64,000 nucleotides of DNA, taken from the NCBI RefSeq assembly GCF_040675875.1, contig NZ_JBEGII010000001.1, forward strand, positions 1,736,001 to 1,800,000, given 5' to 3'. The position numbers and the translations under genes are program-made. This document shows, in pieces, positions 20,093 through 35,217 of this stretch; positions within the stretch are counted from its first letter, which is position 1, and each line of letters begins with the position of its first letter. The notes under the pieces are model-generated. The model was not told the DNA's origin, did not search any database, and was given only the letters and a program-made list of their open reading frames with translations. The DNA is from Microbacterium sp. LWO12-1.2 (GTDB taxonomy: Bacteria; Actinomycetota; Actinomycetes; Actinomycetales; Microbacteriaceae).

Positions 20093-21141
20093 TCAGGGGC
20101 GATGGAACGGATCGTCGTAAAGACGCTCCGGCACACGCAGGACGAACACAGGAGTTCCCGATGCCCAGATCGCGGCGGCGCCGGCACGGAGCAGATCGAT
20201 CTGCGAGCCGGACTCCGAGATGATCTCGACATCGGCTCCAGTGACGCGCACAGCGGCCCCGTTCACCGAGAAGATGCCGTCCTTCTCCACTGCCTCCGGG
20301 TAGGGACGGTGAAGGTCGCGCAGGTCGGCGAGGATGTAGGTGGGACGCGACCCCTCGGGCGCGGCCAGCACGTGCTTCGGACGATCGATCCCCGTCAGCA
20401 CGAGCGCGGACTCGATGCCCACACGGCACGCCCCCATGATGTCGGTGTCGAGGCGGTCACCGATGAACAGCGCTTTGGTCGCACCGAATCGAGCGAGCGC
20501 CTCTTCGAAGATCGGCGCCTCCGGCTTTCCGGCGACGGTGGCCAAGCGGCCGATGGCCGTGTGCACAGCGGACACGAGCGTGCCGTTACCGGGCGCCACT
20601 CCCCGCTCGCGCGGAATGGTCCAGTCGGTGTTCGTGGCGATCCACGGGATGCCGCCTTCGTCTTCCGGCAGCTTCAGGGCAAACGCGGCCTCGGCCAGAT
20701 CGGTCCAGGCCACTTCAGGCGCGAACCCCTGTACGACCGCACTCGGCGCATCCTCCGCGCTGCGGGTGACCGTGTAGCCGGCCTTCTCGACCTCGTCGAC
20801 CAGACCATCCCCGCCCACCACGAGAATCGTCGCCGGTGCGGGAAGGATGCCGGTCAACAGCCGCATGGCCGCCTGTGGGCTGGTCACCACGTCAGACGCG
20901 GTCACCTCGAGCCCCAGGCTGCTCAGGTGCTCGGCGACAGACGCGTCAGTGCGCGCCGCGTTGTTGGTGATGTAACCGAGACGGGCAGACTTTCCCGCCT
21001 CGTTGAGGCTGTCGACCGCGAAGGGCAGAGCTCCCGGGCCGGCATAGACCACCCCGTCCAGGTCCGCGAGGACCGTGTCCACCCCGGCGAGCGGCGTGGA
21101 CGGCGTGGAAGAGGCGGGCCGAGCCCGGGAGAACAGCCCCA

Positions 21142-21142
<1 letters not shown>
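20093..21142 (-). CDS. HAD-superfamily IIA phosphatase (glycerol-3-phosphate phosphatase-like)
   Basis: A 349-residue protein. Motif I DLDGVVYAG (residues 27-35; NagD-type with Asp-x-Asp), motif II ITNNAARTD, the lysine GKPEAPIFEEAL and motif IV FIGDRLDTDIMGAC are all intact. The M. tuberculosis counterpart Rv1692 is a glycerol-3-phosphate phosphatase. The last 80 residues are an extra domain after LHRPYPEAVE. Its ATG overlaps the upstream gene's stop as TAATG, so it is coupled to the repeat protein. Confidence 0.88.
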
Positions 21143-23346
<2,204 letters not shown>

Positions 23347-23377
23347 GATGCTCCCTGTTGTATTTCGTGTAAACGCA

Positions 23378-23407
23378 AAATGGCCACCCATCGATGGGTG
23401 GCCATTT
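23378..23407 (-). terminator. rrn operon terminator
   Basis: A perfect 30-base palindrome (AAATGGCCACCCATC and its complement) starts 11 bases downstream of the 5S 3' end on the minus strand and is followed by TTTTGCGTTT. It separates the rRNA operon from the TPR-like gene 32 bases further on. Some read-through into that gene is possible. Confidence 0.9.
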
Positions 23408-23417
23408 GCTTAAAAGA

Positions 23418-23536
23418 AGTCCGGCGGTGTCCTACTCTCCCACAGGGTCCCCCCTGCAGTACCATCGGCGCTGTGAGGCTTAGCTTCCGGGTTCGGAATG
23501 TAACCGGGCGTTTCCCTCACGCTATGGCCGCCGAAA
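23418..23536 (-). rRNA. rrf: 5S ribosomal RNA
   Basis: On the minus strand the sequence begins GTTTCGGCGGCCATAGCG and ends near CACCGCCGGACTT, with the complementary ends GGCGG/CCGCC and the conserved CCCGAACCCGGAAG and GGGAGAGTAGG segments. Length is about 118. Ends are approximate to a few bases. It is the last gene of the rrn operon. Confidence 0.95.
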
Positions 23537-23643
23537 CACTATTGATGTTTCAATCAAACACATAACAAAGTCATTGTTGTTATGCGGTTCTCGACCGTAC
23601 ATCGAGAACCACTCAGTGGACGCGTAGCACCAACAAACGGTGT

Positions 23644-28688
<5,045 letters not shown>

Positions 28689-28867
28689 AAGAAATGCATA
28701 CCCCACCGGGAAAACGGTGACGCAGCGAGTTTGATGCTGACCAAAGAGACAAATTCATTGCTGACTTCATCCATTGCCAACCCCCCGGAAGGGATTGGTC
28801 TTTGATCCAAAGGAATTCTCACCCAGCCGAAGCTAGACGAGGATAATTTGGCATTTGACAAGTGCAC

Positions 28868-28887
28868 GCTGTTGAGTTCTCAAGGAT
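28868..28887 (-). promoter_or_regulatory. boxA-like antitermination element in the rrn leader
   Basis: The minus strand reads CTTGAGAACTCAACAGCGTG, the counterpart of the spacer element at 26871. It lies about 180 bases before the 16S 5' end, downstream of both promoters. Confidence 0.55.
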
Positions 28888-28940
28888 CGGATGCTCCCAC
28901 GACCCAGTCATCACAACCAGGCCCGAAGGGCAACTTCTCT

Positions 28941-28968
28941 ATCTTACCCACCCGGCCCCGCAAGTCAA
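28941..28968 (-). promoter_or_regulatory. rrn promoter, proximal
   Basis: On the minus strand TTGACT (28968-28963) and TAAGAT (28946-28941) are 16 bases apart, close to consensus, with a GC-rich spacer typical of stable RNA promoters. Transcription would start near 28935. Confidence 0.65.
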
Positions 28969-29037
28969 ATCGACGCGCCGTCCGGATCTTCAGATCCGAT
29001 GCGCAGTCAGAACGACCGCAGAAGGGGTGGACCTCCC

Positions 29038-29066
29038 ATTCTAGACGCAAGCGTCAAACCTCTCAA
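29038..29066 (-). promoter_or_regulatory. rrn promoter, distal
   Basis: On the minus strand TTGAGA (29066-29061) and TAGAAT (29043-29038) are exactly 17 bases apart. Together with the proximal element this gives a tandem promoter pair, a usual arrangement for a growth-controlled rrn operon. Confidence 0.6.
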
Positions 29067-29284
29067 GAGAGGATCTGAATCGGGAGTGGCTCTGCCACTT
29101 GAGGGGGGTGAGGCTCTCGGCCTCTCCGCTTCCCTGTGGGGCGAACAAGTAATAAGTTACGCGGATCCCGGGGTTCTGGCAAATCGGGGCACACCCCCCG
29201 GGCGTGTCGAGGCGGCTGTCAGGACGGTTTCCCCGGATCAGCGTCGATTTTCCGTCAGATCGCCGCCAGGAGTACGATCGCGCC

Positions 29285-29398
29285 ATGCTCAAGCTCCCCG
29301 ACCAGCTCCTTGATCCTCGGGACGCTTCGTGTCTCGCCGAGGTCCGCTACGGGCGTGCGCTCTGCGCCGCGAGTCTCCGCGCGATGAGCGGCCGATGA
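29285..29398 (+). CDS. 37-codon upstream ORF coupled to the CoA transferase
   Basis: The frame starts ATG at 29285 (MLKLPDQLLDPRDASCL) and its TGA overlaps the next ATG as ATGA at 29395. TACGAT at 29273-29278 lies 6 bases before the ATG, the spacing expected for a leaderless transcript. The peptide is not recognisable and ends in Ser-Gly-Arg. It could be a genuine small protein or a translated leader that controls the CoA transferase. Confidence 0.45.
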   Translation: MLKLPDQLLDPRDASCLAEVRYGRALCAASLRAMSGR

Positions 29399-30702
29399 AC
29401 GCGGGGCGCCGCCTTCTCTCCCGTATCTGGAGAGACCTGGGCGCAGAACCAGGACTGATCGATCACGCGCTTCCCTCCGGCGTCCCCGTACCGCTTCCGT
29501 CCCGACTCGCGACCGGTGATCTCGCGTGGGCGAGTGTGGCGGCAGCGGCCTGTGCAACAGGCGGCGATGCCATGGCGCTGGACCCCCATCGCATCGCGGC
29601 CGCGTTCCGGAGCGATCGCGTGCTCACGATCGACGGCGCCACTCCCCCGGTGTGGTCTCCCTTCTCCGGCTTCTGGCGCACGCGCGACGGGTGGGTGCGC
29701 ACACACGGCAACTACCCGCATCACGCCACCCGGCTCCGCTTGGCCCTGCGCCTCGCAGAGACAGCCGGCGCGGATCAGGTCCGCGATGCCCTCGCAGATC
29801 GCACCTCGATGGATGCCGCCACCGCGATCACGGCGGCAGGTGGGCTCGCCGTCCCCGTCCGTGTTGAGGATCCCGCCGCCGATGCGGCCCTCCGCTCCCA
29901 TCCGCTCCTCGACGTCCGAAGGCTCGAGAATCCGAAGGCTTCCTCGCACCGCACACCCATCTCGACGGATCGCCCTCTCGAGGGCATCCGCGTGTTGGAT
30001 CTCACCCGCGTGATCGCCGGCCCCGTGTGCACGCGCACCCTGGCGCTGCTGGGCGCCGATGTGCTGCGCATCGACCCGCCTCATCTGGCGGAACCGGAGT
30101 GGCAGCATCTCGACACGGGGCATGGCAAGCGCACGGCGCTCCTGGATGCACGCTCCACCCAGATGCACGAGTTGCTCGCCGCCGCGGATGTCGCGGTGCT
30201 CGGGTACCGGCCGGAGGCGCTCGACCGACTCGGCCTCGCACCGGGCGATCTGACCGAGAGGTACCCCGGGCTGCTGGTCGCGCGACTGAGCGCGTGGGGC
30301 GCCGAGCATCCACTGCGCGCGGGCTTCGACAGCCTGGTGCAGGCGGAGTCGGGGATCGCGTGGATCGAATCACCCGATGGCGACCGTCCTGGCGCACTGC
30401 CTGCTCAAGCGCTGGACCACAGCGCCGGCTATCTTCTGGCCGCCGCCCTGATCTCGCTGCTCCGACGCCGCGCCGAGGAGGGCGGGTCGTGGCAGGTGCA
30501 GACCTCACTTCGACGTGTGGCCGCCGAGTTGCTCGGGATGCCTCGCCGATCGGAGCCCGCGGAGGAGATCGCACTCGACCCTGAACTCCACACCACCCGC
30601 TTCGAGGTGGCCGGGCATGCGTTGATCACAGCTGCTCCGGCGATCCCCGGCTTCGAGTTCGCCGCCCCGCGTCCGTGGGGCGAGGATCAACCGCGCTGGT
30701 GA
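29395..30702 (+). CDS. Family III CoA-transferase-like protein (CaiB/BaiF)
   Basis: A 435-residue protein. The family's usual N-terminal motif, LEGIRVLDLTRVIAGP with CTRTLALLGADVLRIDPP, appears only at about residue 193. A fD-x-L-x-QAE-x-G motif follows, then LDHSAGYLLAAAL, whose Asp (about 341) is at the expected catalytic position. The first 190 residues look like a divergent copy of the family's C-terminal region, so the order is permuted or duplicated. The substrate is unknown. It starts in an ATGA overlap with a 37-codon ORF and overlaps the convergent DUF4184 gene by 16 bases. Confidence 0.75.
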   Translation: MNAGRRLLSRIWRDLGAEPGLIDHALPSGVPVPLPSRLATGDLAWASVAAAACATGGDAMALDPHRIAAAFRSDRVLTIDGATPPVWSPFSGFWRTRDGWVRTHGNYPHHATRLRLALRLAETAGADQVRDALADRTSMDAATAITAAGGLAVPVRVEDPAADAALRSHPLLDVRRLENPKASSHRTPISTDRPLEGIRVLDLTRVIAGPVCTRTLALLGADVLRIDPPHLAEPEWQHLDTGHGKRTALLDARSTQMHELLAAADVAVLGYRPEALDRLGLAPGDLTERYPGLLVARLSAWGAEHPLRAGFDSLVQAESGIAWIESPDGDRPGALPAQALDHSAGYLLAAALISLLRRRAEEGGSWQVQTSLRRVAAELLGMPRRSEPAEEIALDPELHTTRFEVAGHALITAAPAIPGFEFAAPRPWGEDQPRW

Positions 30703-31481
30703 GGGCGCGATGACAGCGAGAGGATCACGCACATCACGAGCGTGATCGCTCCCCACAGTGCACACGCGGGTGGGAGCACCCGATACGCGAGGTGCTGCAG
30801 GGTGAACGCGTCGGTCAGCGGGCCGTATACCGCGAGTCCGATGAGCCACGCCGCGACGAGGATCACCGGAAGCGACACCCACCACACGACCCGGACCACG
30901 TTCGGCACGCGTTGCGCGGCGTCGGGACGCACGACGCTGCGCCGCAATCGGAGCACCGCCCAGAGACCGATACCCGCGAGGCCCAGGACACTGGATCCGT
31001 ACTGCAGCCACTTGTACCCGAGCAGCGGTCCCCACATCTCGTCGAGCGCCGGGAATATCTCCACCCCCCAGCGTCCCTCATGCGTGAAGAGATCCCACAG
31101 GATGTGCGACAGCACTCCGAGGATCAGCGAGACCACCAGCAGCACCGGATACACACGCCGCTGCCCGACGCCGACCGCGCGCCCTGCCGCCACCACGCCG
31201 GAGTCGCTCCACTCCGCAGGCAGCCGCCGGGCGAGCCAGAACGGCGTGAGCTCGGGAACCGCGGGACGCAGCACGACACGCCAGAGCAGGAAGAGCACGA
31301 ACGTCAGCAGCGCCGTCCACACGACGTTGCCCGGGGTGTGGGTGAACGTGTAGTTCAGGCCCACACCCCGGACGAACAGCGGCAGGTCCGGTGTCATCGC
31401 TCCGATCGCGATCGCCGCCGGCACCAGAGGCGTACGGATGAAAGGCAACGCGACGATCGCATGACTCGGAGTGAACGGCAT
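30687..31481 (-). CDS. DUF4184 family membrane protein
   Basis: A 264-residue polytopic protein beginning MPFTPSHAIVALPF, the DUF4184 signature in which a conserved Ser-His follows the N-terminal Pro. The next motif GAMTPDLPLF carries the Pro-Asp pair. About six membrane segments follow. Resemblance to the metal-dependent hydrolase-like YdjM group suggests a membrane hydrolase, but no function is established. It is convergent with, and overlaps, the CoA transferase gene. Confidence 0.8.
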   Translation of the reverse strand: MPFTPSHAIVALPFIRTPLVPAAIAIGAMTPDLPLFVRGVGLNYTFTHTPGNVVWTALLTFVLFLLWRVVLRPAVPELTPFWLARRLPAEWSDSGVVAAGRAVGVGQRRVYPVLLVVSLILGVLSHILWDLFTHEGRWGVEIFPALDEMWGPLLGYKWLQYGSSVLGLAGIGLWAVLRLRRSVVRPDAAQRVPNVVRVVWWVSLPVILVAAWLIGLAVYGPLTDAFTLQHLAYRVLPPACALWGAITLVMCVILSLSSRPHQRG

Positions 31482-31542
31482 CCGCTCTCCTCAGGGGTCG
31501 TCGCGCCTCAGCGCACGGGAACAGCTAGGCGGAAAATGCGGC

Positions 31543-32844
31543 TCAGGCGAGGAAGACGCCGGCGAGGGTCTTCTTGCCGCGCCGCAGCACCGAGACACCA
31601 CCCGGAAGAGTCCCCTGCACGGTCGCCGCCTCGTCTTCCACGCGCACGCCGTCGAGGGAGACGCCGCCCTGGGCGATCGCGCGACGCGCCTCCGAGAGGC
31701 TCGAGACGAGAGTGGTCGCGACGAGCGCCTCGACCACGGGTGTCCCCGTAGCGACCGTGGCGTTCGGCAGCTCCTCCAGCGCCGTTCGCAGCGTCGCGGC
31801 GTCGAGCGCGGTCAGGTCTCCCTGCCCGAACAGCGCTTCGGATGCCGCGATCACGGCGGCCGTCGCGTCGACACCGTGCACCGTGACGCACACCTCGAGC
31901 GCGAGACGCTTCTGCGCCGCGCGCCGGAACGGTTCGGACTCGACCAGCGCCGCGTACTCCTCGATCTCGGCACGACTGAGGAACGTGAAGACCTTGAGGC
32001 GGTCGATCACGTCGGCATCCGTCGTGCTGAGCCAGAACTGGTACATGCGGTACGGGCTGCACATCTCGGCGTCGAGCCAGATCGCGTTGCCCTCGCTCTT
32101 GCCGAACTTCGTGCCGTCGCTGTTCGTGATCAGCGGTGTGCCGATCGCGTGCGCCGAAACACCCTCGGCACGACGGATGAGGTCGGTACCGCTGGTCAGG
32201 TTGCCCCACTGATCGGAGCCACCGGTCTGGAGCACGCAGTCGTACTGACGGTACAGCTCGAGGAAGTCCATACCCTGCAGGATCTGGTAGCTGAACTCGG
32301 TGTAGCTGATGCCTTCGTCGGAGTTCAGTCGCGCAGCGACCGCATCCTTCTTCAGCATCGTGCCCACGCGGTAGTGCTTGCCGATCTCCCGCAGGAAGTC
32401 GATCGCCGACATCGGCGCGGTCCAGTCGAGGTTGTTCACGATGCGCGCCGCGTTGTCACCGTCGAAGCTCAGGTAGCGCTCGACCTGCGCGCGCAGTCGA
32501 CCGACCCACTCCTCGACGGTCTCGCGCGTGTTCAGCGTGCGCTCCGCGGTCGGACGCGGATCGCCGATGAGACCGGTCGAGCCGCCGACGAGCCCGAGGG
32601 GCTTGTGTCCTGCGAGCTGGATACGACGGAGCGTCAGCAGCTGGACCAGGTTGCCCAGGTGCAGGCTCGGCGCCGTCGGATCGAACCCGCAGTAATACGT
32701 GATGGGGTCTCCCGCGAGCAGGGCGCGCAGCGCCTCCTGGTCGGTGGACACGTGGACGAGCCCGCGCCACAGCAGTTCGTCCCACACGTTCTCGAACGTG
32801 GGGTCGATCGCCGGTGCAGCGGTCGTCAATGGGGTTTCAGACAC
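31543..32844 (-). CDS. tyrS: Tyrosyl-tRNA synthetase
   Basis: A 433-residue class I synthetase. The HIGH-type motif is HLGN at residues 62-65 (YCGFDPTAPSLHLGNL) and the KMSKS-type motif is KFGKS near 243. QTGGSDQWGN is the tyrosine-binding segment. The C-terminal 75 residues form an S4 domain (SLSEARRAIAQGGVSLDG). Start: GTG at 32844 with GGAG close by; the frame open to 32910 lacks family similarity. In M. tuberculosis tyrS lies near the same neighbourhood (Rv1689). Confidence 0.96.
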   Translation of the reverse strand: MSETPLTTAAPAIDPTFENVWDELLWRGLVHVSTDQEALRALLAGDPITYYCGFDPTAPSLHLGNLVQLLTLRRIQLAGHKPLGLVGGSTGLIGDPRPTAERTLNTRETVEEWVGRLRAQVERYLSFDGDNAARIVNNLDWTAPMSAIDFLREIGKHYRVGTMLKKDAVAARLNSDEGISYTEFSYQILQGMDFLELYRQYDCVLQTGGSDQWGNLTSGTDLIRRAEGVSAHAIGTPLITNSDGTKFGKSEGNAIWLDAEMCSPYRMYQFWLSTTDADVIDRLKVFTFLSRAEIEEYAALVESEPFRRAAQKRLALEVCVTVHGVDATAAVIAASEALFGQGDLTALDAATLRTALEELPNATVATGTPVVEALVATTLVSSLSEARRAIAQGGVSLDGVRVEDEAATVQGTLPGGVSVLRRGKKTLAGVFLA

Positions 32845-32872
32845 GCGCTCCAGGCTATCAGCGCGCGGCGGC

Positions 32873-33727
32873 TCAGCTGTGCGCCGACCACCAGACGAGG
32901 AAGGCCGCACCGAGTGCGATCACCCAGCTCACGAGGCTGCCGACGAGGAAGTACTCGGCACGTGCGCCCGTCTCACCGTCGCGGGAGATCTCCGGGAACC
33001 GGACGATGCCCTTGGCCGCCAGCATCGCCGCGAGGATCGGGTAGGCGGCCGCGAGCGTGAGGATCAGCACGAGCATCCGCTCGAGCGGCCCGATCAGGCG
33101 TCCGCCCTTGAACCCGGCACGCGGATCGGGAGCATTCACCGTCGGCTCCGCGATGTGCTGGACCAGGGTCGGCGTATCGGCCGCCTCCTCGACGGGCGCT
33201 GCTGCCGGGTCGGTCACGGGAGCAGTCGCTGCTGCGGGGTCGGTCACGGGAGCAGTCGCTACTGCGGCCGCTTCGCGCGCCGAGTCGATCGGCCGCCAGG
33301 TGTGCTCTCCGTCGAGGGCGGCACGTACCACGAGATTCGCGGATTCGAGGAGGAAGGCGGCGAGCCCCAGCACCAGCATCGCCAGATCGAACGAGACCTC
33401 CCCGAACGGGGAGCGCAGGTGCCAGATCTGCCCGATCAGACCGGCATCTGCTCGCTCGCCTGTCCAGATGACCGCGCCGACGACGATGAGGGCCAGCAGG
33501 ACAGCCGGCCAGAATCCCGCCGGTGATGGACGGTCGTCCGGCATGCACCAGACCCAGACCGCGCCGGCGATCAGCGCCGCGATCATCGGAAGCAGCGCAT
33601 CGCTCACGCTGCCGAGAAGCAGGAGCACGACGGTGGTCGCCAGGTAGCCGATCCAGCGGCGCGGCGCGAACTGCCGAACCAAGTCGGCCGCCCCGATCGC
33701 CAGCAGGATGAATCCGGCGATGATCAT
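32873..33727 (-). CDS. DUF3307-like membrane protein paired with SatD
   Basis: A 284-residue protein. Two or three N-terminal membrane segments (FILLAIGAADLV, YLATTVVLLLLG, AALIAGAVWVW) and a middle one precede a Pro/Ala/Thr linker. The C-terminal part contains LERMLVLILTLAAAYPILAAMLAAKGIVRFPEI and AEYFLVGSLVSW, split here over two motifs, which match the C-terminal signature of DUF3307 proteins. Those are regularly adjacent to SatD genes. The linker contains an exact internal repeat of APVTDPAAA. The ATG overlaps the SatD stop as ATGA. The pair is implicated in stress or phage-related phenotypes in other bacteria, but no function is certain. Confidence 0.7.
   Translation of the reverse strand: MIIAGFILLAIGAADLVRQFAPRRWIGYLATTVVLLLLGSVSDALLPMIAALIAGAVWVWCMPDDRPSPAGFWPAVLLALIVVGAVIWTGERADAGLIGQIWHLRSPFGEVSFDLAMLVLGLAAFLLESANLVVRAALDGEHTWRPIDSAREAAAVATAPVTDPAAATAPVTDPAAAPVEEAADTPTLVQHIAEPTVNAPDPRAGFKGGRLIGPLERMLVLILTLAAAYPILAAMLAAKGIVRFPEISRDGETGARAEYFLVGSLVSWVIALGAAFLVWWSAHS
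33191..33260. repeat. Short direct repeat in the DUF3307-like linker
   Basis: GGGTCGGTCACGGGAGCAGT occurs twice, 30 bases apart, encoding two copies of ATAPVTDPAA in the linker of the membrane protein. It is a small in-frame duplication. Confidence 0.8.
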
Positions 33728-34368
33728 GACGTCTCCCCCCGCAGCGCGGCCAGTCCCTCGATCAATGCTGCGGAGCCGGCACTGCGCAAGGACTTCGAGA
33801 CGCTCGGCTGCGTGATGCCCTCCTGCTCGGCGAGTTCGCGCTGGGAGGCACCGGTCAGCCGCCCGTAGGTGAGTCGCCGCTCGCGCTCGTTCATCGAGCC
33901 GACCAGCTCATCGCGCACGAGGAGATAGGCGTTGGATGCTCCGATCGTGCTGCTCATGACCTCATCCTGCCCGGGGGCTCCGACAATCCATGAGCGGGTG
34001 CGCGGGACGGCGCGAGGTTCCCGCGCGTGCACGGTCTCGATCGCCTCGCGTGCCGCCCACCACCCCGGCCCGTCGGTCAGCGCCCCGTGCGCGGAATCGA
34101 CTGCGCGGATGGCGCCGACGCCGATCCCGAACCGGAAGGCGATGCCGTCCGGGAGCGCCAGCTGGATCATGAGGAGTCCTGTCATGGCATCCTCGAGGTT
34201 CGAGTACACGCCCTGCTGCTCATCCCCCACCGTCGGGGTCAGCGGTTGCGAAGCCAGAGGAGTCTCGCGCTCGACGCGGCTGATCGTGTCATCCAGCACC
34301 CGCTGCGCGGCGGCGCGATCGTCGAGCTTGCGGGAACCCACGATGTCGGCGATCACGGCGATGACCAT
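33724..34368 (-). CDS. satD: SatD-family protein with C-terminal helix-turn-helix
   Basis: A 214-residue protein. It begins VIAVIADIVGSRKLDDR, the SatD N-terminal signature, with PTVGDEQQGVY and RFGIGVGAI following. The last 55 residues form a helix-turn-helix (YGRLTGASQRELAEQEGITQ, then SVSKSLRSAG). That suggests it binds DNA, perhaps its own divergent promoter region. It is coupled by ATGA to the DUF3307-like gene and diverges from the DUF1349 gene, sharing a 60-base regulatory gap. Confidence 0.82.
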   Translation of the reverse strand: MVIAVIADIVGSRKLDDRAAAQRVLDDTISRVERETPLASQPLTPTVGDEQQGVYSNLEDAMTGLLMIQLALPDGIAFRFGIGVGAIRAVDSAHGALTDGPGWWAAREAIETVHAREPRAVPRTRSWIVGAPGQDEVMSSTIGASNAYLLVRDELVGSMNERERRLTYGRLTGASQRELAEQEGITQPSVSKSLRSAGSAALIEGLAALRGETS

Positions 34369-34414
34369 GACATAACCGTATCACGACTACTTCTGGATTA
34401 ATGCCTCATTTGGC

Positions 34415-34420
34415 TATAGT
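34415..34420 (+). promoter_or_regulatory. -10 element of a likely leaderless DUF1349 transcript
   Basis: TATAGT ends 8 bases before the ATG at 34429, so transcription should begin at or just before the start codon. No Shine-Dalgarno sequence is present. This decides for the ATG over the GTG at 34423, which lies too close to the -10 element. Confidence 0.55.
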
Positions 34421-34428
34421 CTGTGATC

Positions 34429-35019
34429 ATGCCTGAATCGCACATCATCCCCTGGTCCGAGGGAGCGTGGACCCACGCCCCACAGCACACCATCGAAACC
34501 ACGGACGCGCATCTCGACGTCACCGCCGTCGAAGGCAGCGACGCCTGGCGGCACACGGCCTACGGTTTCGTGCACGACACCGAACACGCCCTGCTCGCCC
34601 CGCTCGCGGTCGGCGAGGCGGTCGACGTCTCGTTCCGCGCCCCCTGGGACGGTCAGTTCGACCAGGCCGGCGTCTTCATCCGCATCGATGACGAGCACTG
34701 GGTCAAGACAGGAGTCGAGTTCGCCGACGGTCATCTCGGTCTCGGCGCAGTGGTCACCGACATCCGCTCGGACTGGTCGGTCGGATACGTCGATGACTGG
34801 CTCGAGAGCGAGATCACGGTGCGCGTCAGCCGGTGGGCCGATGCCCTGATCATCCGCGCGAAGGCAGATGACGGCCCCTGGCGACTGGTACGCGTGGCAC
34901 CGTTCTCCGGCGAGGCAGCCGCAGCGGCCGGACCGTTCCTGGCAGCGCCCATGCGCGGCGATCTCACCGTGCGCTTCACCCGGTGGGAGCGCTCGGCCGC
35001 TGACGCCGACCTGCACTGA
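34429..35019 (+). CDS. DUF1349 domain protein (concanavalin-like fold)
   Basis: A 196-residue soluble protein of the DUF1349 family (older name regulation of enolase protein 1). The characteristic WxxxG-like opening (WSEGAWTH), FRAPWDGQFDQAGVFIRIDDEHWVKTGVE (given as its key run FDQAGVFIR plus HWVKTGVE) and the final FTRWERS are visible. The fold is a beta-sandwich related to lectins and glycosidase modules; the ligand is unknown. It is likely translated from a leaderless message. Confidence 0.8.
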   Translation: MPESHIIPWSEGAWTHAPQHTIETTDAHLDVTAVEGSDAWRHTAYGFVHDTEHALLAPLAVGEAVDVSFRAPWDGQFDQAGVFIRIDDEHWVKTGVEFADGHLGLGAVVTDIRSDWSVGYVDDWLESEITVRVSRWADALIIRAKADDGPWRLVRVAPFSGEAAAAAGPFLAAPMRGDLTVRFTRWERSAADADLH

Positions 35020-35033
35020 GCACGGCCGGTTGC

Positions 35034-35119
35034 CCGACGGATCACGGGGAAGATGACAGATCACGGAGGGTGTCCCGACATTCGCTCCGCGATCCGTCGG
35101 GACCTCCGTGATCCGTCGG
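35034..35119. repeat. Long nested palindrome, copy A
   Basis: Outer arms CCGACGGATCACGG (35034-35047) and its complement (35106-35119). Inside, GATCACGGAGG plus GTCCCGAC (35058-35079) pair with GTCGGGACCTCCGTGATC (35096-35113), leaving a 16-base loop. The element lies upstream of the DUF559-type gene. A related palindrome lies just downstream of the same gene. Confidence 0.85.
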
Positions 35120-35217
35120 CACCACCCGTCCTCCACACCGCGGCTTAAGAAGGACCTGTCCCCCGGTCGCGGGTTCAGCCCGCCGCTCATCGTCACCTCG
35201 CAGGCAGAGTGGAGCGT

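Larger units (their letters stand above)
28689..29284 (-). other. rrn leader and promoter region
   Basis: The non-coding stretch between the 16S gene and the divergent plus-strand genes. It contains the boxA-like leader element, two good minus-strand promoters (28941-28968 and 29038-29066) and a palindromic GGATCTTCAGATCC near 28983. Short frames here are not coding. Confidence 0.8.
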
